Below, one piece after another: positions 52,534-62,300 of a DNA stretch of 64,000 nt. The stretch comes from an uncultured Paenibacillaceae bacterium (GTDB taxonomy: Bacteria; Bacillota; Bacilli; Paenibacillales; K13): assembly GCA_913056365.1 (NCBI GenBank), contig CAJXLT010000005.1, positions 186,001 through 250,000 on the forward strand, written 5' to 3'. The notes under the pieces are model-generated. The model ran no database searches and was not told where the DNA came from. It worked only from the letters and a program-made list of their open reading frames with translations. Position numbers and translations under genes: made by a program. Numbering within the stretch: the first letter of the stretch is position 1; every line of letters starts with the position of its first letter.

Positions 52534-53509
52534 CACGTTCCTTCTTGTAGATTTCCGACAATCCGTCCTCGATCGACAGCTCTTCGACGTTGAAATCAAC
52601 GATCGGCAGCACGTCCAGCACCGCTTGGAGCACGGTCTTGACCTCCTGCTTCTCAACCTCAAGCAGCGCCTGCCCTTCACCGCTCTCGACAACCCGACCG
52701 TAGCGGCTGAGCGTCACTTCATCGACAGGCACTCCGAACTGAAGACGCAGACGCTTCCTGTCCCCGACGAGCCGGTTCATCTTGCTCAGTTCACCGTCGA
52801 AGACGATGGAACCGTGATTGATGACGACCGACCGCTTGCACAAATTTTCAATATCGGCCATGTAGTGGCTCGTGAGCAAGATCGTCGTCTTCGTCTGCTT
52901 GCTGTAGGTTTTAATAAATTGCCGAATGTTCTTCTGTGAGATTAAGTCGAGACCGATCGTAGGCTCGTCCAAGAACATGATCTTCGGTCTGTGAATCAAC
53001 GAGGCGATTAATTCAATCTTCATTCGCTCTCCGAGCGACAAGCGGCGAACCTGCACGCTGAGCAAATCGCGGACATCCAACAGTTCAGCCAGTTCATCGA
53101 GCGTAGCTTGAAACGCCCTATCGCTAAGCTCATAGATGCTCTTGTTCAACGCTAGTGACTCATTGGCAGGCAAGTCCCACCACAGCTGGCTCTTCTGCCC
53201 CATCACGATCGAGAAGTTCATCTTGTACTCCTTCTTGCGCTCCCACGGAGTGAAGCCCATGACGCGCGCGGTGCCGGACGTAGGATGGAGAATGCCGGAC
53301 AGCAGCTTCAGCGTCGTCGTCTTCCCGGCTCCGTTCGGTCCAAGGAAGCCGACGATCTCACCTTCCTCCACCTCGAAGCTTACGTCGCGAACAGCGTGCC
53401 GGATGAGCTGCTTCCGATAGAATAAGTTACGGAGCGAATGGCGAAGCCCTGTCTCCTTCTCATAGTAGGTATAATCTTTCGATAATCGGTCCACCTCAAT
53501 AATTGCCAT
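52502..53509 (-). CDS. ABC exporter ATPase
   Basis: A 335-residue ATPase with Walker A GPNGAGKT (57-64), LSLGERMK signature and Walker B IMFLDEPTIGLD, in the subclass paired with DUF990-type permeases, with a C-terminal domain of about 90 residues. AAGGAG lies 7 bases before the ATG at 53509. The gene overlaps the KS-ACP stop by 14 bases. Confidence 0.92.
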   Translation of the reverse strand: MAIIEVDRLSKDYTYYEKETGLRHSLRNLFYRKQLIRHAVRDVSFEVEEGEIVGFLGPNGAGKTTTLKLLSGILHPTSGTARVMGFTPWERKKEYKMNFSIVMGQKSQLWWDLPANESLALNKSIYELSDRAFQATLDELAELLDVRDLLSVQVRRLSLGERMKIELIASLIHRPKIMFLDEPTIGLDLISQKNIRQFIKTYSKQTKTTILLTSHYMADIENLCKRSVVINHGSIVFDGELSKMNRLVGDRKRLRLQFGVPVDEVTLSRYGRVVESGEGQALLEVEKQEVKTVLQAVLDVLPIVDFNVEELSIEDGLSEIYKKERDALEVGGQIS

Positions 53510-55706
53510 GCTTCCACTCCTTACGGTTGTGTGTGTGCTCCCCGCATTCCAACGCATATGCGATGAAGCTGTCCAGCGTCGGATACCGCTCCATATCGGT
53601 CGCTTTCACGGGAAGTCCGAGCTCTTCCATCCTCGCCTCCACTTGGATCGCTAGGACGGAATGGCCGCCCAGCGCGAAGAAATCATCGGTTGCCGCTACA
53701 GCTGCTACACCGAGCACCTCTTGCCATATGGCAGCGATGGTCTGCTTCAGTTCTTCCTCTGTATGATGCGCTCTCTTCTCCGGGAGGCTGCCGACTTGCC
53801 CCCACTGACCTGAATTGGCTGGTATGTCGATCCAGCACCTGTAAGCACGGAACGGATACGTAGGGAATGGAACGCGGCTCCGCTGCTCATTCCTGTACAA
53901 TCGTTCCCACGGTATGTCTGTTCCGGCTGCGAAGGCATGTGCGATTCGCTGCAGCAGCGCGGTCGAAGTACAATCAGTTTGCCGCCATTCCTCGATTAGC
54001 GTGCACATAGCGGTTGTGCTAAGCTTCTCCCCTGATTGACGAGACAGCTCTTGCTTACCAGTCTCTAGATAGCGCTCCATCTGCCGGACTATATCCTCCT
54101 GCGTGCTTCCGACGAATGCGGCACGGTATGCATATGCTCCTCTTCCTGTATTGGCTGCATAGCATAGGTCAGGCAGTCGGGCATCCGAATGCGTTGTGAG
54201 CCACTCGATAGCAACGCGAACATAATCGCTTAATGCATCCGGTTCCTTCGCTGACAGCACCAACAGCTCATCAGGTCGCCCTGCTTCGCGGGCATCGTTC
54301 GTTCGCTCAGGAGGCGCTTCCTCGAGCACGAGGTGGCAATTCGTTCCGCTGAAGCCGAAGGAGCTGACACCGCAGCGCAACGGACCACCGTCAGTGCGCC
54401 AATCCCGCAATTGGTCATGGACATACACAGGCGAGTCTTCGAAGCGAATGCTGCGATTCGGACGATCGAATCCTAATGTTGGCGGCAACTTCCGCTTCCT
54501 CAAGCACATTACGGCCTTCACCAGACTGGCAATACCCGACGCGCCGTCCAGATGTCCGATGTTGCTCTTCACAGAGCCAATCGCGCAACTTTGTCTCCGG
54601 CTCGTATGCGCACGGAACGCTCTCGTAATGCCGTCAATTTCAATCGGATCGCCAAGCTTCGTCCCGGTGCCGTGCGCTTCGATGTAAGTAATCGTCTCGG
54701 GATGCACGCCTGCTCGCTTCCATGCCTCTTCCAGCAGGCGTTGCTGAGCGGGCGCATTCGGTGCGGTGAGACCGATGGATGTGCCGTCATGGTTAGTTGC
54801 ACCGCCTTTGATAACGGCATAGACATGATCGCGATCGCGAAGCGCAGTCCGCAGCGGCTTAAGCAAGACCGCGGCAGAGCCTTCGCCCCATACAGTGCCG
54901 TCCGCTGCATCATCGAACGTACGCGTCCGGTCACCCGCCGTTTCAATGCCCAGCTTGAAGTCCTTGTCTACCGGGACAATATTGAGCTTGATTCCACCGG
55001 CTAACGCATAGTCGCATTCTCCATGCTGCAAGCTGCTGCATGCTGTATGCACCGCAACGAGTGATGAGGAGCAGGTCGTATCGATCGTCAGGCTCGGACC
55101 TTGCAGATCGAGCAAGTGGCTGAGTCGGCTTCCGATAATCGAAGCAATATTACCCGGCAGCGCGACAGCCATCTGCTCAGGATGCAAGCGCGAGACGATC
55201 ATGCCGTACGTCGGCCAAGCGTTGTAGCCGACGAACACGCCAGTCTTCGTTCCGGCGAGCGCCTTCCCGCCGTAGCCTGCATCCTCCAGCGCTGCCCATG
55301 CGGTTTGCAGGAATACGCGCTGACACGGGTCTGTCAGCTTAGCCTCGGCAGGCGGCATCGCGAAGAACGGGTAATCGAAGTCAGCAATCTCACTCAAGTA
55401 GCCTGCTTGCGCATAACGCATAGAACCGCCTGTCAGCTGATCGGCAAGCGCTCTGCGTTGCGCGGGAACTTCGCGAATGCAGCTTGCCCCGCTAGCCAGC
55501 AACTGCCAATACTTCTCGTAATGATCGGCAAGCGGCAAGCGAACCGCCATGCCGATAATGGCAATGTCTTCTTGCTCTGTCTGTTCCGGTTGCTGCGTCT
55601 GTTCAGACTGTTGCATACGCAGCAGCTTCACAAGCTGAACACCTGTCGTTCGATCGATCGTTCCTTCCGCTATTTGTCTGAGCACGAATTCCAATGCCGC
55701 GCTCAT
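53496..55706 (-). CDS. Trans-AT polyketide synthase module, KS-ACP
   Basis: A 736-residue protein. A short N-terminal linker (to residue 45) precedes a ketosynthase with catalytic Cys212 (DTTCSSSLVA), His345 (EAHGTGT) and His385 (KSNIGHL), so it is condensing. The post-KS linker runs to about 630 (LPTYPFRAYRCW-like end) with no acyltransferase; the carrier domain has LGGHSVLA with Ser683. Absence of an AT, with a linker in its place, is the mark of a trans-AT PKS. The start overlaps the preceding PKS stop (ATGA). Confidence 0.93.
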   Translation of the reverse strand: MSAALEFVLRQIAEGTIDRTTGVQLVKLLRMQQSEQTQQPEQTEQEDIAIIGMAVRLPLADHYEKYWQLLASGASCIREVPAQRRALADQLTGGSMRYAQAGYLSEIADFDYPFFAMPPAEAKLTDPCQRVFLQTAWAALEDAGYGGKALAGTKTGVFVGYNAWPTYGMIVSRLHPEQMAVALPGNIASIIGSRLSHLLDLQGPSLTIDTTCSSSLVAVHTACSSLQHGECDYALAGGIKLNIVPVDKDFKLGIETAGDRTRTFDDAADGTVWGEGSAAVLLKPLRTALRDRDHVYAVIKGGATNHDGTSIGLTAPNAPAQQRLLEEAWKRAGVHPETITYIEAHGTGTKLGDPIEIDGITRAFRAHTSRRQSCAIGSVKSNIGHLDGASGIASLVKAVMCLRKRKLPPTLGFDRPNRSIRFEDSPVYVHDQLRDWRTDGGPLRCGVSSFGFSGTNCHLVLEEAPPERTNDAREAGRPDELLVLSAKEPDALSDYVRVAIEWLTTHSDARLPDLCYAANTGRGAYAYRAAFVGSTQEDIVRQMERYLETGKQELSRQSGEKLSTTAMCTLIEEWRQTDCTSTALLQRIAHAFAAGTDIPWERLYRNEQRSRVPFPTYPFRAYRCWIDIPANSGQWGQVGSLPEKRAHHTEEELKQTIAAIWQEVLGVAAVAATDDFFALGGHSVLAIQVEARMEELGLPVKATDMERYPTLDSFIAYALECGEHTHNRKEWKHGNY

Positions 55707-58700
55707 GATGCGTCACCGTCCCGATCTTTCCGCAGCATGGACATCGCATTGTCCACCGACAATTCGCCTGAAGACAGCTGCTGAATGAGCCTATCAAGCT
55801 CCCCGTCATCGTGTGACTCTGACGAGTCTAGCTGTTCATCTTCCCCGGCTTCCTGCCAGATGGAGTCGATATGTGCCGACAGCTTCGCTATCGTCGAATA
55901 CGAGAATAGATCCGGCAATTGCACAGCCCCCGGATACTGCTCATCCACTCGCGCATGCACCTTCAGCATCAAGATGGAATTGCCGCCGATATCGAAGAAC
56001 TGATCCTCGATATCGTATTGCTTGTAGCCGAGCACTTCATGCCAAATTTGCGCAACGGTCTGCTCTGTACGGGTGAACGCTTCTCTTCCCGTAAGGGTAA
56101 TGGTGATGTCGGCTGCTACATGCTGCTCTGCAACCGCTGCCGTTCGTGCTTCATCCCCTTCCGCTTGCTCCATGTACGCATGAAGTCCGATGTCTCTTGC
56201 CATCAACCGCATGAATGACTCATCTGATCGCGAAGGCTTTCCGATGACAACCGCTGATTGCCCAGTCTGCAACACACGCTCGAAAGCGTCCATCGCCTCA
56301 GTGTTGGAAATCGCATGCAGCACACCGCTGGCCAACTCTCCCCCCGCATGAACCGCCATTCCTTGTTCATGCCAGGCTGGCCAGTTCAAGCAGCTCGTAC
56401 CGGGTGTATGCAAGCTGCGTTCCTCGCAATAAGCATCGAGGAACGCATTCGCCAGGCTGTAATCTATCTCACTGGCAAGTCCGACATGCGAGGCGATGCT
56501 AGAGCTGCACAAGAAGAAGTCCGGTTCATCCTGCTTCGTTGCCATATCGATGTACATCGTTCCGTACACCTTCGCATGCAACACTGCGCGAATCGCCTCA
56601 TTCGACTTCTGCAGCAATGTGCCTGCTTCACTTGCAATGCCTGCACAATGAATAACACCTCGTATCGGACCATATGCGCGTCGAATGTCATGCAGAACAG
56701 TCTGTACGGAATCGAACGAACCGATATCGGCACGATGGAGCGAGACGGACGATCCAGCCATTCGGATCATCTCCTGCGTCTGCTCAGAAGGCGCTGTGTG
56801 GCGACTGATGAAGGCGAGATGTATCCGCTGTTGATCGGACATATACTTGGCGATTTCTTGCGCAATCGCACCTCCGCCGCCTGTAAGGACGTACACGCCG
56901 TTCTCGCGTAGAGGCAGCTCACCTGCTGCCTCATCCTGAAGCGGACGGATAGCGAACGCGTATCGTTCTCCCCGGCGAAGCGCAACGGTCGGCTTCTCCA
57001 TCGGTCCCGCAAGTTCGCGGACAAATTGTTCGTCCGTCGTATGCGCATCGCCATCTACCGTGCGGATGACAACATTCGGACACTCAATCGGGAAGGCATT
57101 GCCTAATGTATGGAGCAGCCGATGCTCGGGCCGGAGGTCACCCTCCTCCCGAGTCACCGCGTAGCCAAGCTGTGTCACTATGGCGAGCTCCGGATTGCGA
57201 CCGATACGTCTGGCAAGCGTTCGGCACAGCTCCAGCAGCGGGAGCAAGCCATGATTCACGCCGTTCTCTACTCGAACGACTAACGATTCTGTGCTGTCAT
57301 CGGCAGCAGCCATTCCGGAGAGGAACACCACTTGATCCAGCTCGGCGAGCGGAAGCGACTCGCTCCACGTTCGGTAATCATCATGCTGCGGGATCTGCGC
57401 CATTGCCACCGAATCGGATTGCGCTTGCAGTCTTCTGATGATACGCAGAGAGGCTTCACTGCCGTCATGAATCGCGAGCCGACGCCAGCTTGACGGTTCA
57501 AGCTCCGCGCGCTGCTCCAAGCGTATCCATGCAGGCTCCCAGAGCGGGACTGACGGTAATTCGGCAGGTTGTATCCAACAGCGGCTCGGTGCGAACGGGT
57601 AACCCGGCAGCCTCGTACGTCTGTACGCTCTCCCTTCATATAACGCCTCCCAGGAAACTGCCTCCCCTCGCGCATAGGCGGCGCAAAATGAGCGAAGCGA
57701 CTCGTCAGGAATCTGCTCCGTTGCTACGACCAGTCCAGCCCCAGGCACAATCGTATCCATCGGATCAGACGCCAGCTCTCCTAACCGATCCAGCATGTCC
57801 TGTGCATCAAGACCGATTACAACAAGGCGATAATCATAATGAGTGCGGGCTGTATGCAAGGTGGTACATATGGCTTCCATCGACTCGTGAGCCGATGCGG
57901 ACAACCAGGCAGCGAATTGACGTACCGTTCTGCGAAGTGCAGCTTGTGACTTCGCGGACAACGTCATGACGTGGGGAGATGCGGGAGGTGACAGCTCCGG
58001 TTGCGTCTCCGCTGCAGTCGGCTCCTCTTCCAGCACGATATGGCAATTCGTCCCGCTGAAGCCGAATGAGCTAACGCCGCAGCGTCTCGGCACGCCCTTC
58101 GGAACGTTCCACGGTCTAACGATATCGTTCACGAATACGGCCGTATCCTCGAACGCGATACTCCGATTCGGTCGCTCGCAGTGCAGCGTAGGCGGAATTG
58201 TCCGATGCTGCAACGCCAGCGCCGCCCGCACGAAGCCTGCCAGACCAGCACAGCCGATCAAGTGACCGACATGCGGCTTCACTGAGCTAACTGCGCAGAA
58301 TTGCTTCCTCCGCGTGAAGCGGGAGAATGCTTGGCGGATAGCCTCGATCTCAATCGGATCGCCGAGCTTCGTACCGGTGCCGTGCGCTTCGATATACGTA
58401 ATCGTCTCCGGATCAATGCCTGCCTGCCGCCATGCTTCCACGATGACCTTCTCCTGAGACAATACGTTAGGCGCTGTCAGGCCAATCGAATGTCCATCTT
58501 GATTCACGGCGCTTCCTTTGATAACCGCATAGATGGCATCGCGATCCCTTCGCGCTTGCTGAAGCGGCTTGAGCAGCACGGCGCACACGCCTTCGCCGGT
58601 AACTGTACCGTCCGCCCGATCATCGAACGTCCGCGTCTTGCCAAGCGTGGATTCGATCCCCACTTGACCGTTCAGGTCGATCGGCCACACATCGAGCCGC

Positions 58701-59374
58701 AGCCCGCCAGCTAGCGCCAGCTCGCATTCTCCCTTCTGGATCGCGTCGATAGCCGTATGAACGGCAACTAGAGAAGACGAACAAGATGTGTTCACGATCA
58801 TGCTCGGACCGAGCAGGTCGAAGTAGTGCGCAACCCGCCCTGGGATCATCGAGACGAGGTTGCCAACATGAGCCTCCTTGTACGATCTCGGGGCTGCTTC
58901 CAAGATACGGGTCGCATACGTGTACGGCTCTTGATCGTATCCGACGAATACGCCCGTCTTGCTGCCTGCCAGCTTGTCCATCGTATAGCCGCCGTCTTCG
59001 AAAGCGTGATAGGCGGTTTCGAGGAACAGTCGCTGGTGCGGATCCATCCATTCCGCCTCCTTGGGCGAAATTCCGAAGAAAGCATAATCGAATCGATCGA
59101 TGCGGTCCAGATAGCCTTGGCGAATAAATTGCCATTCGTCACGCTCCATACGTCTTGCTCTCGTGTACTGCTCCGCCTCCATTCTCCTCGCATAAGGAAG
59201 CTCGCGCGTCGCTTCTCTGCCATTCACTGCATTGTCCCAGAATGACGAAGGGTTGTCCGCAAGAGGGAAGCGCAATCCGATACCGATGACGGCAATTTCC
59301 TTGCCTGTTTCCGCTCGCTGTGCAGATTCCGGTTGTCCCATCATTCGCTCCATGAAGCTATTTCCCATACGCAT
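55703..59374 (-). CDS. Trans-AT polyketide synthase module, KS-KR-ACP
   Basis: A protein of 1223 residues. KS domain about 25-450: Cys at about 198 (NTSCSSSL), EAHGTGT, and VKPHVGHL in place of the usual KSNIGHL (the catalytic His is kept). A linker, then a ketoreductase about 645-1010 with TGGGGAIA for NADPH, FLCSSSIASHVG and DYSLANAFLDAY (catalytic Ser and Tyr). Carrier Ser at about 1133 (IGGNSILM), then a C-terminal linker. No AT. ATG 59374 follows AAGGGGGT; it overlaps the NRPS stop. Confidence 0.93.
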   Translation of the reverse strand: MRMGNSFMERMMGQPESAQRAETGKEIAVIGIGLRFPLADNPSSFWDNAVNGREATRELPYARRMEAEQYTRARRMERDEWQFIRQGYLDRIDRFDYAFFGISPKEAEWMDPHQRLFLETAYHAFEDGGYTMDKLAGSKTGVFVGYDQEPYTYATRILEAAPRSYKEAHVGNLVSMIPGRVAHYFDLLGPSMIVNTSCSSSLVAVHTAIDAIQKGECELALAGGLRLDVWPIDLNGQVGIESTLGKTRTFDDRADGTVTGEGVCAVLLKPLQQARRDRDAIYAVIKGSAVNQDGHSIGLTAPNVLSQEKVIVEAWRQAGIDPETITYIEAHGTGTKLGDPIEIEAIRQAFSRFTRRKQFCAVSSVKPHVGHLIGCAGLAGFVRAALALQHRTIPPTLHCERPNRSIAFEDTAVFVNDIVRPWNVPKGVPRRCGVSSFGFSGTNCHIVLEEEPTAAETQPELSPPASPHVMTLSAKSQAALRRTVRQFAAWLSASAHESMEAICTTLHTARTHYDYRLVVIGLDAQDMLDRLGELASDPMDTIVPGAGLVVATEQIPDESLRSFCAAYARGEAVSWEALYEGRAYRRTRLPGYPFAPSRCWIQPAELPSVPLWEPAWIRLEQRAELEPSSWRRLAIHDGSEASLRIIRRLQAQSDSVAMAQIPQHDDYRTWSESLPLAELDQVVFLSGMAAADDSTESLVVRVENGVNHGLLPLLELCRTLARRIGRNPELAIVTQLGYAVTREEGDLRPEHRLLHTLGNAFPIECPNVVIRTVDGDAHTTDEQFVRELAGPMEKPTVALRRGERYAFAIRPLQDEAAGELPLRENGVYVLTGGGGAIAQEIAKYMSDQQRIHLAFISRHTAPSEQTQEMIRMAGSSVSLHRADIGSFDSVQTVLHDIRRAYGPIRGVIHCAGIASEAGTLLQKSNEAIRAVLHAKVYGTMYIDMATKQDEPDFFLCSSSIASHVGLASEIDYSLANAFLDAYCEERSLHTPGTSCLNWPAWHEQGMAVHAGGELASGVLHAISNTEAMDAFERVLQTGQSAVVIGKPSRSDESFMRLMARDIGLHAYMEQAEGDEARTAAVAEQHVAADITITLTGREAFTRTEQTVAQIWHEVLGYKQYDIEDQFFDIGGNSILMLKVHARVDEQYPGAVQLPDLFSYSTIAKLSAHIDSIWQEAGEDEQLDSSESHDDGELDRLIQQLSSGELSVDNAMSMLRKDRDGDAS

Positions 59375-62300
59375 GTTCACCCCCTTGTCGTACTTGTTCA
59401 GCCAATATCGTTAACATGTCGCCAAATCGTGAAGACAGCGCCTTAGCCTTGTCCTCCATATCTGTTGATACGAAGACGGCTTGCACTTCTCCCTCGTCCA
59501 GCACATACAAGGCGATAGCAATCTCTCGCTCTTGCACTCCCGGCTCCGCCTGCAGCATAGCAAGCGTAACGCCCTCTGCTAGAGCGGTCACCTTCGTTGC
59601 ACGTCCAATATGGCGGTGTTGCATCTCGCGCACCCCATCTGCAGCGCTCTCGATTTCTTCAAGCAGCAGGAGATGTGAGGTTGAGGCATCACCTGCGAAG
59701 ACGGCAAGCGGAACAGACGATTGAGAGGTAAGCTCTGCAACCATGTAAGCGAAGGCAAGCACATATAGCTCGAATGGCTCTGCACCGATACTAGCGGCAC
59801 TCTCTGCCATAGCGCGACTCGTTGCGCGAGGAAGCAAGGCACGTGCACGGTGATGCGACTGCGGCTGCACACGCCGCGTCAGCTCGACTGCGAGCTTCTC
59901 TACGGTAGGATAGGCGAACAAGTCGGCAATATGTGTCAAATTCGGATACAAGCCTTCGAGTTTGGCATGGACGCTCATCAGCATGATCGAATCTCCGCCA
60001 GCCTCGAAGAAGTGATCGCGAATACCGAAGCTGCTCGTGCCAAGCACTTCCTCCCACATGCCGTATACGATCTTCTCCATGTGCGTTGTCGGGCGTGCAG
60101 CTGTGCTATTACCGGAACTAGGTATATGCGGTTCAGGCAACTGCTTCCGGTCTACCTTGCCGTTGGCAGATAAGGGCAGCCGTTCAAGCATAGCAACGCG
60201 TGACGGAACCATGTATCCCGGAACGCGAGCCTTAAGCGCAGCCATCACTCGCTCCGCTAGCAGTCCTCCTGCAGCTTGGCTTGATTCGGAAGCTTCGGAA
60301 GTGGAAGGCACCCAGTAAGCAGCCAGGTACGTACGACCGTCATTGTCTTGCTTGTCCACAACTACTGCATCCCGCACCTCAGGCTGCTGCATGAGTATAC
60401 TTTCTATCTCACCTAGCTCCACCCGGTACCCGCGAATCTTGATCTGATGATCCCTGCGCCCGAGAAATTCCATGTACCCTTCCTTGTGCATGACACCGTA
60501 ATCTCCGGTGCGATACAACGGCCCCAGCTCGGGGTGCCGGATGAAGGCTAGCTGCGTCTTCTGTTCTTCACGCCAATAGCCCTTCGCTAGTCCCGCCCCG
60601 CCGATCGCGAGCTCGCCAGTGACCCCAACTGGACATATCCGACCGTCCTCGCTTAGCACATACCATTGCTGATTCCCTAACGGATAACCGTACGGGATAG
60701 ACCGCCAGTGCTCATCAATAGTCGTAACCGGATAGTAGATGGACCAGATCGATGCCTCAGTTGCCCCGCCCAAGCTGTACAACGCAGCATGTGGGAACCG
60801 CTGTCTCACCGTGCGCGCAAGCTGCAGCGGTATCCAATCCCCGCTCAGCATTACCGTGCGAAGTCCGGGAAGCTGTTGCCCTTCTGCTGGTTCTGCTGGC
60901 AGCACCTCCAGCAGCGCAGCGAACAAGGCAGGCACGGAGTTCCATACGGTACATTCGCCAGCCGCTGCCGTGCGCAACACATCGGGCATATCGCGCGGGT
61001 CTTCGATCACGATGACAGCGGCCCCTGCTGCAAGCGTGCCGAACCAATCGAACACAGACAGATCGAAGGAGAACGAAGAGAGCGCTGCGACGCGGTCTTC
61101 TTCCGTTATGGCGAACCTATCAATTACGTCCAACAGTGTGTTCGATGCAGCCTCATGCGTCACTACAACCCCCTTCGGCTGACCGGTGCTGCCCGAAGTG
61201 TAGATGATGTAGGCGATCCCATCTGCACAGCTGTCCTGGATAAGCTCCGCGTCAGGCTCCAGCTGCGGTAGCTGCGGCTCCTCCGCTGCTGCATCCACTA
61301 CATAGCGGCATTCGCTGTGCGAGACGATATAGCTTCGGCGCTCCTCGGGGTAATCCGGATCGATCGGCACGTAGCAGGCCCCTAGCATCAGCACGCCTTG
61401 CATGGCCGCAATCGTCGCATAATGGCGATGCCCGATCACGCCAACGGCATCTCCAGGCTGAATCCCTTCGTTCTGCAGCTTGACGGCGAATTGCCGTGAC
61501 AGCTCGTACAACTCGCCATACGTCACATGCCGCTGCTTGTCGATCACCGCGATTCGTTCCGGATGACGCTGAGCACGCTCTGCGAACAATTGATCCAGCG
61601 TTGCCCGCATCAGCCGCACTCGCGACGTCTCGTTGTAGCATGCGTAGAGCTCTGCGTGCGACGGTGGAAGCGGAATCGGTTGTGCATAGCCCTGAACTGC
61701 CAGCTCCTCTAATATTCGCTTGAATGCTGCGAACATTAGATCGATGACTTCCTTATTGAACAGCTCCGATACGTAGTCCCAGCTTAGTTCAACGACACCG
61801 TTTCGTTCAGTCAGCTGGAAGTCAATGAACACTTGCGACGTCTGGCTCAATCTCATCTTCGCCTCGCCTGGCAAGGAACCCGCTTCACCGGCACCTTGGA
61901 AATCCTGCGAGAGTAGACTCGTGAAGACGTACGGCATGATCGCTCCTTTCTCATAGTTGCGCGCCTTCGCAAGCTCGCGGATCATCTCCGTTCCGTCGTA
62001 GTGGCGATGCTCCAACGCTTCTGCAATCGTCCGATGCACATAGAACGCCTTGCTCCAGAAGCTTTGCTGTGAAGACCACTCCAGCCCGAGCAGCATAAGC
62101 GAAGTGAAATCACCGACCAGCTCATGCACGTCAGGGTGGAACGGATAGCGATTGAACACCGTTAGATTGACCGCCAGCCGCGGCTGATTGGACCAGCGCG
62201 ACAGCACTTCCGCGTATGCGGCACAAAAGACAGCGGACGGCGTAACAGTGTGCTGCGCAGCTAATCGCTTGATCTGTTGCCAGTCTGCATCCGCCAATAC

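Noticed and set aside
53496-55706. Possible hidden acyltransferase domain in the KS-ACP protein
   Set aside because: The space between KS and ACP is about 200 residues and lacks GHSxG; it matches the trans-AT post-KS linker.
56258-56911. 217-codon plus-strand frame
   Set aside because: It is antisense to the ketoreductase part of the second PKS.
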